64,000 bases of DNA from Micropterix aruncella (taxonomy: Eukaryota > Arthropoda > Insecta > Lepidoptera > Micropterigidae). Of the stretch, positions 1 through 44,206 are shown piece by piece. The translations under genes were made by a program, and so were the position numbers. The stretch spans positions 23,679,711 through 23,743,710 of the forward strand of contig OX155963.1 in NCBI GenBank assembly GCA_944548615.1, in the 5' to 3' direction. Each line of letters opens with the position of its first letter. The first letter of the stretch is position 1. The notes beneath the pieces were generated by a model. The model saw only the letters and a list, made by a program, of their open reading frames with translations, was not told where the DNA came from and made no database searches.

Positions 1-92
1 TAAATGGTACGTCAACTTTAGATATCTTCTTGCGACGTGGAGAACTACACATTTATCTTTATTCAAAGTAATATAAAATCATTTCGACTTAC

Positions 93-174
93 CTAAAGTT
101 TTATTATTACGAATTAAACTTGACACAGCAGGAGTTGAAATTATACCATTTTGTCCTACGATTAGTCTTTGCAC
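93..174 (-). CDS. Pgm: Pgm exon 2
   Basis: It has 82 nt after a TTTTTAG acceptor and ends at a GTAAGT donor. It is in phase with exon 1 and encodes VQRLIVGQNGIISTPAVSSL and a few more residues, a typical phosphoglucomutase block. The exon ends in phase 1, so the next exon lies beyond the left edge. Confidence 0.93.
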
Positions 175-3100
175 CTAAAAATAAAAGAAATAAAATATAA
201 TTTAACAAATAATAAAATAGCTGCACATTTAAACAGATCGGACCGCGTGGGACACAATGAAATAATTGGGGATAGATAAACGAAACAAAAAATAGGAAAA
301 AGCTGAAAAATACTTATTTTTTTGGAATTACCTTCCAATAAAATGTGTGCACTTGTACATTCTACTACCTACTGTTGAAACAGTAATTCTAATCCGAAGT
401 TGAGGTTGTTAAAATCACCACTTTGACACCTTCTTCAGGGTCTTGTAACTGCTGACTACGCAACTTATCTGTGATTCTCGGGCATATAAAATAATTATTG
501 ACACTCAGGTCAAGACTGGTTAGAGGACGGTCTATCAACTTGATGTTTTCCTACTCCAACGTTTTTCAAGCAATGAGAGATTGAAGGATAAAAATTATGC
601 GACGTTTCAGGTTAACTCTATGGAGTTCGGTTATCGCTTTTGGCAAACACACAACTGTGTATCAATCTGCGGTAACTGTTCTCTGTTCTTGTAAGGGAAT
701 TGTAACAATATAGATTCTATATGGCAATATGGATTTCGAGACAAAGTGACCATTTTTTTTGATATGCAGCAAAAACAGACACATTTTGGAGGTTTAACCC
801 CCCTACCTTTGGGCTATTATTCAAAAAGTAGGTAAAACATTCTTGGGTATTTTTCATTAGATTTCTCATATATCAATCAACCTAATTTTGATACTTTCTA
901 CAAATCAACTGCTAAGTAAATATGAAGAGGCTCGTGAATTAAGACTTTTTATCAACTTCTTCCTCACACAAACCAATCTCAAAAAAGTTCTCTCAAAAAG
1001 TTTTTTTTAAATTGAACGTACGGCGTTCGAACGGCAAACGTGATGTTGCGTTCGGGCGATAATATAGCGGCCGTATCACCTACTTTCGTATGGGTGGGGC
1101 GGTTAAGCTCAGTTTCGAAGACCCAAACAGCTGATCGACACTGTTTTGGGCTCATAATATGACATTAGTCAATATAACATAAGACAATATAATATTAGTC
1201 ATATTATGACTAATGTTGGGATTCTAAATACCAATGATATATGGTTGTTCCATTTCACCTAACCATACCATGTTCTTATTTTTCTTTTCTGTAAACGGCT
1301 TTAGATCAATAATAAAGATCAGTGTTTACAGACCAGCACGACTTGTGGTACTAACTTCTTCCGAAGTATTTAATTCCCGATCATTTAAGTCCCCTAGCTG
1401 TTTAGCCAAATAGGAATTTTAACACTTTTTTATTTAAATCCCTATTCTTCTCCTTCCTATTCTGCCAGTGGCATTTTTATACCAAATTGATTCTGTACCA
1501 TCATGTGGTGCCCATTTGCAACTAAAAAAAAAATAAAAAATATTTTATGGCCAACTAATCGTGAGTGAACCGTTAAAAATATTTTTAAATTGTACATTTA
1601 TTTGTGTGTAAACTGTTGGTGGCTGAGGTTTCACAACTCGCTAATAAAATCATATTTGCGGAGCTCTGCAGGCAAGCGCGGAAGCAACATGATGAAGCTT
1701 CGTTTATCTGGTATCCTTTTGCATCCTGTCCTATATCTCCAGATCTTCCTTCACTCTCAGTATTTATGAATAGGTAGCATAAAGGAAACAGTTCAAATTT
1801 AAGATATTATAATCATTCTAATAAAAAATGCAATCTTTGAATTTATAATATAATAATCGTCACCTTCACCATTTGGGCCTGCGGCCTATACTGCCACGGA
1901 TAAAAACAGTCTTCTGCCATGGCTAAAATCATACTGTGTTAAAGTTCTTTCTTTTAGTTAGTTAAAAAATATGATAGTTTAAAAAAAACTAACAGCCTAT
2001 CGCCATATACTTAGGTGTTTATGAATGAATGAATGTCTATGAATTTAAAAAAATATATAACCTAACTTATCGAAATGAAGGTGTTTGATGCTTCTTTAAA
2101 TGCCTATATCTTGCTTATTTATTAAGGACGAATAAATAATATTGCAGTTTCAGAATCAGAGTGGTGAATATAATCAGGTGATGTTAAAATACAAACAATG
2201 AAGAATAGGTACCAATACTAGAATAATACCATCAGACAATCAAAACTGCGATGACTCGTTTCTATAGGTAAATAACAAATGTAAAACAAAAGCCTATAAT
2301 AGGGTGGAATGGAAAAGGATTCTTGACGAAACAGACTCACAGTAAATTGTAGTGTCAATGATGAAGATGTTATTTGCGTTCTAGATATGTATATTTGAAT
2401 TTGAATATTTTCATGAGAATGGAATATGATGATAAAGGGGAGTGCTGAATTGAATCAATTGCCTAGAATACAGGAAACTAGGTTGCCACTGGTTTTAGTG
2501 CAAATTTACATTGAGTCAGTTACAGGTGACAGTGCTGGCGCCGAGAACTGACTCTCACTGTTTAAATACATAAAGTCAATCAGCCGTAGTTATTTCTTCA
2601 GAGTATGCACATGTTATTAAAGTCAGTATGGAAAATGCATCATTTTCGCTAGTTAAAATTTTCCCTACAATACGGTGCCAGCGACTGATTAACTACTTCA
2701 GCGTTTAGACAAGGTCAGTACAGCTGCCGCGTGCGGTGAGGGGAGCGGACTGTCTCCAAAATATATAATGGGAATATTGAAGTCAGCACTGATACGACAG
2801 CACTGTAGGGGAGAGGGCGGAGAGTTGATCCCTAGGGAGACTTGATCCTTATTCAAAATTGGCGCTTCTGTTTAATTTTTATTTGCTATGTTGGCATCCC
2901 TGTAAAGTATGATGCGACAACTGGCAACCATAGTGTTATCTGACGTTTAAACGCATGGACGTCACTGCTAGGAAGTGTTTGTTATTTTACCGACTGACAG
3001 CGTCTTTTTTGGTATGTATTACGACTCATAAATATCTTTAATCATTCGGTTAATCTCTGCATTGCATACAATGCTCATATTCTCGATACTTTTGTTAATA

Positions 3101-6100
3101 ATGGTTAAAAAGAAAAAACGGAAACGACCCTCTGTATCCACACAATCTACTTCTTTTGCTCGACACGTCATGAAGGGAGATTTGATCCCTAAAAGCGTAG
3201 TGAGACTTGATCCCGGGATCAAGTCTCCCTCTTTAATAGTCTAATGCGGGTATTATATAATTTTTAGATGCCTCGAAAGTACATTCCAAAGGAAGGAGTG
3301 AAGAGAAGGGTTCCACCAGATGAGAACCGACTCAGAGCGGCAGTAAAAGCAGTACGGGATGGAGGGAACTACAAGACGACTGCCAAATGGTTTGAAATTA
3401 ATGTAATGACTTTAAAGAGTTATTCTTATAACACTATGGTTGCCAGTTGTCGCATCATACTTTACAGGGATGCCAACATAGCAAATAAAAATTAAACAGA
3501 AGCGCCAATTTTGAATAAGGATCAAGTCTCCCTAGGGATCAACTCTCCGCCCTCTCCCCTACAGTGCTGTCGTATCAGTGCTGACTTCAATATTCCCATT
3601 ATATATTTTGGAGACAGTCCGCTCCCCTCACCGCACGCGGCAGCTGTACTGACCTTGTCTAAACGCTGAAGTAGTTAATCAGTCGCTGGCACCGTATTGT
3701 AGGGAAAATTTTAACTAGCGAAAATGATGCATTTTCCATACTGACTTTAATAACATGTGCATACTCTGAAGAAATAACTACTAATTCGTTTTCTATCCTA
3801 TTTATAATGTCAAACAACCGCGATAGTCTTCGATTTTATATAGACTTTAAAGAGGTTGTGTAAAAAGGGCATTGAAACTGCCCCAGGTTATAAGAAATCC
3901 CAGGTATTCAGCGTAATTGAGGAACATGAATTAGGGTTATTCCTCCAAAGCATGGCTAACATGTATTATGGTTTAACTGTCGGCCAACTAACAAAACTAG
4001 CGTACTCATACGCAAAAGCCAACCACAAGAAATACCCTAAATCCTGGAATGAAAAGGAAGAAGCTGGCCGTGATTGGTTCCGTGGTTTTCTGGAAAGAAA
4101 CCCAAGGCTGTCCATCCGAACTCCCGAAGCTACTAGCTTGGCACGCAGCACTGCCTTCAATAGACACACCGTAGGCGAATTTTTTGGGAAGCTTACAGAT
4201 GTCTATGCGAGGTTTACTTTTCCTCCTGAACGCATATGGAACGTTGACGAGACTGGTGTAACCACAGTGCATAAACCCTCGAAAATAATTGCGGTTAAGG
4301 GCGTGAAGCAGGTGGGCAAAATGACCTCAGCAGATCGTGGAGAACTGGTAACCGTATGTGCTGCAATAAGTCTTCCGGGAGTCACACCCCACCATTTACA
4401 ATCTTCCCCCGAGTAAATTGGCAACCACGAATGTTAAACGGCACGCCTCCAGGCAGTGATGGGATAGCACACCCGAGCGGCTGGATGACAGGACCAAATT
4501 TTTTGAAATTTCTCCATCACTTCACTCGATTTGCGCAGCCTTCTGTTGAACGAAAACACTTAATAATCATGGATAACCATGACAGTCATATTCAACTAGA
4601 AACTCTAAACTATGCCAGAGAACACGGTATTGTAATACTGACCATACCCCCCCACACATCTCACAAGCTGCAGCCACTCGACCGGACGGTGTTTGGACCC
4701 CTGAAAACTTATTACTCCCAAGTGGCAGCTAATTGGATGCTGCAACATCCGGGTCGCACCCTCACAATTTATGAAATCGGCGAGCTGTTGGGAGAGGCGT
4801 ATCCTCGTGCTATGGCTCCATTAAATATTACGAACGGCTTCAGAGTTAGTGGCATTTGGCCGTTGAATGGAAATATATTCCGTGACGACGAATTTCTGAC
4901 TAGTGCGGTCACCGATCGCCCCAAACCAACAGAGGAAACTGAATGTACACCGTTAGTCATAAGCGATTTTCCCAATGCAGCGGGTGACGATATGTCAACG
5001 GTTAGCATTGCCACAGACGCGTGAAGTTGTTCCTAGTACTTCAAGCTCTTCGTGTGTGCTGGAACCCACTAGCCAGACATCAAGCAGAAACGGTGTACAC
5101 CATTATTCGCCGCATGACATCATGCCCTACCCAAAGGCTGCACCTCGGAAAATCCCAACTAAGGGTAGACAAAGAGGACGGTGTCGTATACTCACTGACA
5201 CCCCTGAAAAAATTGAAATAGAAGAGTTGTGTCTAAAAAAGGCTACTAAGGGGGCCAAGATTAGCCAAAAAAAGCAGAAAAAAGTAACCAAGTTGATTAC
5301 TTTTAGTTCCTCTGATGAAGAAGATGAGCTTCTCAGTTTACCACCTGATAGCAGCGGTGGATCAAACTTCTTGAGCGAAGAAGATGAAGATGAGGATAAT
5401 ATTGCTATAGATGGCAAACTGGAGCCTGACGATTTTGTTTTAGTCAAGTTTGCGATGAAAAAGTCCTTAAAATGCTATGTCGGCAAAGTCATCAGTGTCA
5501 ACGAAGATAATATCTTAAAAGTCAACTTCCTGCGTCGGAGGGGAGGAAAATTCTGTTTTCCTGTGATCCCGGACATCAGTGAAGTTGACCAGCGGGACGC
5601 AAAAAGGCTGCCGAAGCCTACAAGCAAAGGAACGGCTCGAACAGAAGGCATTTATTCATTTAAGTACAAATTTGATAGCTCTGTCTTTTAAATATCAATA
5701 AAATGAGTTCTTTTTTTCACTTATTTGTGTGTTCCTTTCAAGGGATTCCTTCCTAATGAAATAAGAAACTAATATGCACGGGGTGTAATTTTACCAAAAG
5801 CTTAAGCAGGTTAGTGGTCTTCTAAGGGAGACTTGATCCCGGGAATCAAGTCTCCCACGCTCAGGGATCAAGCCTACTAAGCTAAGGGAGACTTGATCCC
5901 TGTAAGGTCTTACAAGAATCGTTCTGCTGAAATTTTCTGTATCATTGGAAGGAGTTAGAAGGTGCCAAGAGATCAATAAAGGATCACACTATACAGTACA
6001 AGTTTGAGATCTTTAAATTTGAGGCTAATCTTGGAGCTAAGGGAGGAAAACTAAAAGTGGGATCAACTCTCCCACCTCTCCCCTACTGACTTGAAGTTAA

Positions 6101-6454
6101 TTTGTACGATGGCAGTACCGGGTCAGCACTGACTTGATTTGAGTTTGAAGTCAATAACTGACTCAATGCCTTCTACTCGCAGTGCCAGTAAGTTGAGTAT
6201 AATGTCCTTACCCCGTTACCGGCGCAAATCTTGATGATTTTATCCACAACTTCTCTCACTAAATATCTGCCATCGCCCCCGACGACGAGGGTGGATCCCC
6301 CGATGTTATCCTTATTCGCATCTAAAATGCACTGTATGAAGTTTTCCGTGTAATTCTCTTGCGTGAACACCTTCACCTTCTTCCGCAAACCGCTGGTTCC
6401 AGGTTTTTGGCCCTCGAACGGCGTAGTCGTCACGGTTTTCACTTTTAACGCCAT
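93..6454 (-). CDS. Pgm: Phosphoglucomutase gene, 5' part (exons 1-2 of a gene cut by the left edge)
   Basis: Phosphoglucomutase interconverts glucose-1-phosphate and glucose-6-phosphate in the cytosol, linking glycogen and trehalose metabolism to glycolysis. Exon 1 gives 81 residues with the family N-terminus (PFEGQKPGTSGLRKKV, then GGDGRYLVREVVDKII). Exon 2 continues in frame with RLIVGQNGIISTPAVSSLIR. The phospho-serine (TASHNP) motif, which follows in this family, would be in exon 3 outside the window. The ATG at 6454 is used because it opens the family N-terminus. The first intron (175-6211) is about 6 kb, mostly transposon. The gene lies downstream of BicC on the same strand. No break is seen in the visible coding part. 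Confidence 0.93.
175..1980. other. Pgm intron 1, unassigned part
   Basis: AT-rich intronic DNA. I see no coding block. The one recognisable piece is a dispersed repeat at about 1015-1090 (listed separately). The rest is unassigned. Confidence 0.6.
1015..1090 (+). repeat. Dispersed repeat shared with 51150-51215 (opposite orientation)
   Basis: The words TGTTGCGTTCG, GCGATAATATAGCG and CGTATCAC occur here in this order and, reverse-complemented, at about 51150-51215. This indicates two copies of one repeat in opposite orientations. Family unknown. Confidence 0.55.
1985..2190 (+). repeat. Dispersed repeat family A, copy 1
   Basis: About 200 bp related to 43970-44206 (same strand) and 50070-50230 (opposite strand). 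Shared words include GCCTATATC and GTGAATATA followed closely by GGTGA, preceded by runs like CCTAACTTA. No coding capacity. It looks like a non-autonomous element of unknown class. Confidence 0.6.
2586..3781. repeat. Large inverted repeat (arms 2586-2939 and 3429-3781)
   Basis: The arms are about 353 nt and nearly identical by eye, separated by 489 nt. The left arm contains DNA outside the pogo element plus its left end, so the right arm is an inverted copy of the insertion junction. A transcript through the Pgm intron could fold into a long hairpin. Confidence 0.85.
3268..5691 (+). pseudogene. pogo-like (HTH_psq/DDE_1) transposase, disrupted
   Basis: The N-terminus (from 3268) has a psq-type helix-turn-helix with NRLRAAVKAVRDGG and YKTTAKWFEI. 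After the insertion at 3420-3854 the frame resumes with CENP-B-like HTH sequence and the DDE domain: NVDETG, then IMDNHDSH, then HTSHKLQPLDRTVFGPLK. The C-terminus (to 5691) is acidic, Ser-rich, then KPDDFVLVKF-like, as in related insect transposases. Breaks are the 435-nt insertion, a frameshift near 4380 and another near 5015. Activity is therefore unlikely. The class is clear from the DDE_1 motifs. Confidence 0.85.
3420..3854. repeat. 435-nt insertion splitting the transposase, flanked by a 12-bp direct repeat
   Basis: GACTTTAAAGAG occurs at 3408-3419 and again at 3843-3854. Removing one copy plus the DNA between them (435 nt, 145 codons) puts the flanking coding halves in the same frame. 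Most of the insert (3429-3781) is an inverted copy of 2586-2939. The remaining 60 nt resemble 43318-43366. Confidence 0.8.
6212..6454 (-). CDS. Pgm: Pgm exon 1 (coding start)
   Basis: It has 243 nt, exactly 81 codons (phase 0), from the ATG at 6454 to a GTAAGG donor at 6211-6206. It encodes the substrate-domain start, including the FEGQKPGTSGLRKKV block and the GGDGRYLVREVV block, as in other animal phosphoglucomutases. The last codons read CAGNG, and exon 2 continues with VQRLIVGQNG. Confidence 0.95.
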
Positions 6455-7410
6455 TTCACACTGGGATATAAAAAAAGCCAGTCGCCCAGGGGCTATTTCA
6501 CCTCGTTGCCGATAAGGCAGTTACCGATTTATTTTTAAAATGTGATAAGAAAATTGAATAACACCGCGCAAAGCGATGGGACCCAAGCGCGAACGTGCGA
6601 ATGTCAGAAAAGTCGGAAAAACGAGTTTCGGAAATGTCATTTCAAAGTCGTTTGATAAGGCTGGATGACGTTTAAATAGGTAGGGAATACTAATAAACAG
6701 TGATCGTTGGTACGATAATAAATAAATCATTTTAGTAAACCTTTCATTACGGCGCGTAGTAGCTCTCCTAGACCGCAGGTAGATATTTACTTAAATATTT
6801 CCAAACAAAACAATATACTTGAGAGCAATAAAATCGCACCCCCACAACGTTTTTACTTACAGCAAATTAATATCATAAGAAATTAAAATGTCACATGAAA
6901 TAATATACCTACTATAATATTACATGAAATTAAAGTGTATAATGTTAAATCAATGAAAAATTTAATGGAAGCTGTCATTCGGCCTAAGTAAGCAACACTG
7001 CTTTTTAATAAAAATGTTTTTTTCTAACTTTCGTTGTAATTCTATTTTTGTCGCCAATTCTAAAGCTGCCAAATTCACGAAAACGTGCACTTTAGATGGT
7101 GACCCCCAAAAAGCACTTTGTTGGGACAAATCAAGCACAAAAGGGTGCCATTGGATATGGATAGGCGTTGGAATAGACTTTGAATCTGCATTAAAAAAAA
7201 TACCAAACTTTGATTTCCTTGAGATTTTTTATTTTTTGTTGAAAATTCATGCATGTGCGATTTTTTGCTCTCACGTGTACGATCTTTCCGAGGCCTATAC
7301 CTCAGGTCATAGACTAATTACATACGTAGGCAGCATGATAAGTATATTGCCGACACTACAAAGATCGGATATTTAAAAAAAAATACGAAATTTCAAAAGA
7401 GGCTTCTATG
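6455..7410. other. Pgm 5' flank, no gene recognised
   Basis: The sequence just upstream of the Pgm start would hold its promoter on the minus strand, but I see no convincing TATA or initiator. A 120-codon plus-strand frame at 7014-7376 has no recognisable domain and is not called. Confidence 0.5.
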
Positions 7411-7720
7411 AGGCTCTCTAGACGATCAAGCATGCTTGTCAAGCATCACGTCGCGGGCTGGGAGGGGATTGTAAACCGCAGGAAACAGGCATTTTTTTAT
7501 TAGTTACCAAAAATGCCTAATTTTGTAGTTTAAACCAGGGAATCACGTCATTCATCAATCAGTTACGTCTATTTAACCTGACTCCTTGGTATAAAACTAC
7601 AAAATTAGGCATTTTTAATCAATATTAAAAATATATTTGCATATTTCCTGTGGTTCACGATCCCCTCCCCGCCCGCGACGCGATGCTTGGCAAGCATGCT
7701 TGATCGTCTAGAGAGCCCTT
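7411..7720. mobile_element. MITE with long TIRs, family B copy 1
   Basis: The ends are long inverted repeats: CTCTCTAGACGATCAAGC and GCATGCTTG near the left, matched reverse-complemented at 7680-7720, with GGGAGGGGAT-type sequence further in. A second copy is at 38241-38542. No coding capacity. Ends in AGGG/CCCTTA suggest a TA- or TAA-type target. Confidence 0.8.
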
Positions 7721-7984
7721 AACTATCAATTTCTAGCCTAAGCAATATGCTACTCGCGGTGCGTTGAATTTCACACCTCTTTAGGCAACTGCCATTTAGG
7801 CCGTCCCTCTAGCAATATAGATCCCTATTGATTTCAACGTCTGGCCTGCCGGGCAACGTAAAACCATAAAATCAATGGTAAAACATAACCTATCGTACAT
7901 GTTACCTCGCAACACTACCTCGCTACATACCCCGCACGGGGGGCGCCAGTTTTGCATGCGGCAATTTTGCACAAATGTCACTTT

Positions 7985-8330
7985 TGACAGTTCCAAATTT
8001 GTTGAGGGCAGATTTGTAGGAGGCAACCTTGCAGGCGGCAACCTTGCAGGCGGCAACCTTCAGTAGTTTTTAAGTTTTTCTGTTAGGTTAGGTTTTTCTT
8101 TCCCTAAAATCGAAGTGACATTAATTACCGGCATCCTTGTAGTGGATGACTTTTATACATCAAACTAAACATTAAAAAACATGTTTTAAGTTTTTCTGTT
8201 AGGTTAGGTTAGGTCATTTTGACATTTGCAAAACTGCCTTCTGCAAGATTGCCTTCTGCAAAACTGCCGCCTGCAAGAATGCCGTCTGCAAGATTGCCGT
8301 CTGCAAATTTGCCTTCTGCAAGTTTGATGG
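7985..8330. repeat. 15-bp minisatellite blocks in opposite orientations
   Basis: At 8005-8063 the unit GCAGGCGGCAACCTT repeats. At 8222-8325 the complementary-type unit, CTTCTGCAAGATTGC with variants, repeats about seven times. In one frame the second block reads like pentapeptide repeats (units such as ADGNL, AEGSF), which follows from the 15-bp period. Between the blocks, TTAAGTTTTTCTGTTAGGTT occurs twice in direct orientation (about 8070 and 8187). Such minisatellites often sit in non-autonomous elements. Confidence 0.7.
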
Positions 8331-8429
8331 GACCCCAAGAGGACAACAGCGACTTCTTAGATAAAAATATGGCAACACCGGTCGGTTTAACTGTCAAATC
8401 CCAAATTCGAACTTTGAATCTGACATGAT

Positions 8430-9418
8430 CAGTGAATGTGACTTTTGCCATTTTTGCGTAGGGTACGCGTGGGGTATGCCGAGTAAGGGTAAGCATTCAT
8501 AATTTGAGTGGGTGATATTTTATCATCTAACAAAGAAACACGACATTATCTTTTTAAAAAAATGTATTCACTTACCAAATTAAAAAAACAGCTTACACAA
8601 GTGGAAAAAAAATGTGTTTCATATATACATCGCATAAATTTAAAAAAGCGGACTTTCAAAGCCGCACTATTAAAACGAAAGAAATTATACACAACATTAT
8701 CATAATTATAAAAAAAGAGAAAATCCAAAGGAAATGGTAATTTCAATCAAAAACAGAGGATATGGTCTAAAATCAAGTGAATGCGGGATCACGAATCATT
8801 TTTTAAAAAAGAAATTGGATGCTCTAGATTTCCTACCACATTGCGATTATCAATATAACTTTCTTTTATCTCAATATTCGTGGTAAATTTCCAAACCGGC
8901 ACGTCATTGGGTTTTAAAAAACGTTTATACGAGTTTTATACGCCGATAAGCTGTGTTAGTTACATTCGAAAAGTATTACAAAGAAAACATTAGTCACGCA
9001 AACATTATCTCATACGTTAAAAAAACCAGACAAAATTCGGTGCGACATAAGTCATATAAAATAATTCAAAAATAGGGGTGTATATAACGCATGAAATTTA
9101 AAAGCGCTCAATTGGTAATAAAGAATCATCTCAATTTGTCATTTTTAAAAATATACTAAGTCAGTTACGATTTAATAAATGCGACTTTTAAATTTCAGTT
9201 GTTATTTTTTCTAAAATTGTCACAATAACAGGGTTTCAATACGATACGGAAAAAAAGAATAATTGAACAAACTTACAATCTATTTTTTTTTTGTTTTCTT
9301 TTTTAATATGCTTTTTTGTTAAAATATCGTTATTTAATGGATAATAAATGTGTGGCTTAAAATTAATTGAATAAATATAGTACATTAAAAGAGGGCTACG
9401 ATTGTGGATCTATTTAGA
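8430..9418. other. Intergenic, BicC 3' flank
   Basis: AT-rich DNA between the BicC stop and the minisatellite. An ATTAAA-type signal on the minus strand at 9338-9333 is a possible BicC polyadenylation signal about 80 nt past the stop. No other gene is seen. Confidence 0.5.
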
Positions 9419-42571
<33,153 letters not shown>

Positions 42572-43169
42572 TTTGATTTTTTTAATAACAAAATTTCAAT
42601 TTATACGACTATAACGTTTTTTATTTATACGACTATACGACGTCGCAAAATTTCACGGCGGCGGCACTACAATTTAAAATTTAAAAACCTTTTCTGAAGT
42701 TAAAACGTATTCGCGAAAAAATCTTGAAATAAAACCCGAAATTAAAAAAGACCGCACGACTCTGTCGTCCGCTAGTCTGCTCCCAACTGGATTTTAATAA
42801 TTTCATTTAATTTGCGGTTAGAATTTCGTCAGAATGTCTACCCTCCATTTATACGGGATTATGCTGGGTATGATCGTTATTTTTAAAATTATACAGTGTA
42901 TTTAACCCTGTAGTACAATATGTCTATTTATGATTTCCACTTACTGAAATAACTCAGAAACTATGAACTTGTAGTAAGTAACGTAAATTCAGTGAAATAC
43001 ATAACTAGTAAATGATTTCTGATATAACACCTATATACGTTTAACTGGGAGTTGCAAAAATACATACTTTACCGAAGACGTAGGGTCACTGAGACCCCAA
43101 TTTTGATTAGCATATTTTGATAATTTAAAGTAAAATAGCATATCTTACTTTTGGGCAAACCTTAAGGAA
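42572..43169. other. BicC upstream region
   Basis: It should hold at least part of the BicC 5' UTR. A CG-richer patch at 42740-42790 is the nearest promoter-like stretch, with no clear TATA or initiator. Confidence 0.3.
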
Positions 43170-43339
43170 ATTATAAATAAGATGAAAACGAATTTACCGC
43201 TTGAAATTTGTAGCACCCGACGTTGCCCGACGGCGATGCCAGTTGGCACTCTACCCTGGACAACGGCGGTTGCAACATTGCCGCATAGTCGGGTGTTACA
43301 AACTTCATGCGGTATATTAGTTTTTATCTAATTTATAAT
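43170..43339. mobile_element. MITE (170 bp) with about 52-bp TIRs
   Basis: Both ends read ATTATAAAT-AGAT-AAAAC, then TACCGC-TGAA, then ACACCCGAC-type sequence in inverted orientation. The sequence just outside its right end recurs at 3782-3842. Confidence 0.75.
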
Positions 43340-43969
43340 GTCAAACAACCGAGATAGTCTTCAATTTCATACATTAAAGAAAGTCTTTTTAGCGTTGCTG
43401 TTATTAGATCGATCATCGTCAAGACCAAGGAAATCCAATTACCAAGTTCAAATCATGGTACAAATTGTAACATTTTATTTTTAAGCTCTGGAAAAAGATT
43501 GCACTAATGCTATCGAATTATTTTCTATTTATCCCAATACACCTTTAAGCACAGTTTTTTTAAAAAACAATGCAAACTATTTTCAAAGCAAGTAATACAA
43601 ACCAAGCAGTCATTTTCTAAAGGGATTGCAAATCTTAACATGGCATGTCGAACACTCGGCTCATAAAATATTGTTATTTTTAAATAGTGTCCTTTAACTC
43701 CCGATTGATTATAAGCTATTCTAATTGTTTCCTCGTATACGGCTTTAATAAGGTTTATTATTAAGTTCCGGCAGAGAGTCAAACTTTTCGAATCTTGCAG
43801 TATGTTCGTATCCTTCATATAGTAATTACCTATATATGGAATATTGCTAAATATATCCCACGTAGCATAAAAAAATGCCTTCGGTCATCTTCATGTTGAC
43901 TATAGATTGAATAAATTGAGGAATATATGCAGTTTGGCTAACTCTATCATATTTATACGTATATTTAAA

Positions 43970-44206
43970 ACTAACTTAACCTACCGCCAAATAGTTGTTT
44001 ATGATGATTTTACAACAAAATCTAATTTAACTTACCGCTATATAGTTTTTTATGAATTGTTTTTTTTAAAACTAACATAACCTGACGAAATGTAGGTATT
44101 TGGCGCTTCTTAAAACGCCTATATCCCGATTATTCACAGAGATAGAGCAAAGACTTTTACAGATTCGGAATCAGTGTAGTGAATATAGTGAGGTGATAAT
44201 GTAGAA
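43970..44206 (+). repeat. Dispersed repeat family A, copy 2
   Basis: Matches 1985-2190: CGAAATGTAGGTATTTG, GCCTATATCCCGATTATTC, GTGAATATAGTGAGGTGA. Confidence 0.6.

Larger units (their letters stand above)
2806..6085 (+). mobile_element. pogo/Tigger-like DNA transposon in Pgm intron 1
   Basis: Inverted ends begin TAGGGGAGAGG at 2806 and, reverse-complemented, at 6085. Both continue with GAGAGTTGATCCC-like sequence and further copies of GGGAGACTTGATCC. TA at both ends fits the TA target site of this superfamily. It carries one transposase gene (3268-5691) with an AATAAA just past the stop. The element is about 3.3 kb, of which 435 bp is a later insertion. Confidence 0.75.
2511..6166. mobile_element. 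Outer inverted-repeat element into which the pogo-like transposon is nested
   Basis: CATTGAGTCAGTTA at about 2511 is matched by its reverse complement at about 6153-6166, and CAGTGCTG-type words lie inside both ends. The pogo-like element at 2806-6085 lies within these ends. The simplest reading is a short TIR element in the Pgm intron that later received the larger transposon. The termini are short, so this is tentative. Confidence 0.4.

Noticed and set aside
7014..7376. 120-codon plus-strand frame upstream of Pgm
   Set aside because: No recognisable domain, low-complexity AT-rich codons, no promoter or splice context.
8209..8496. Pentapeptide-repeat protein
   Set aside because: The five-residue period is explained by a 15-bp minisatellite; no extended frame or start context.
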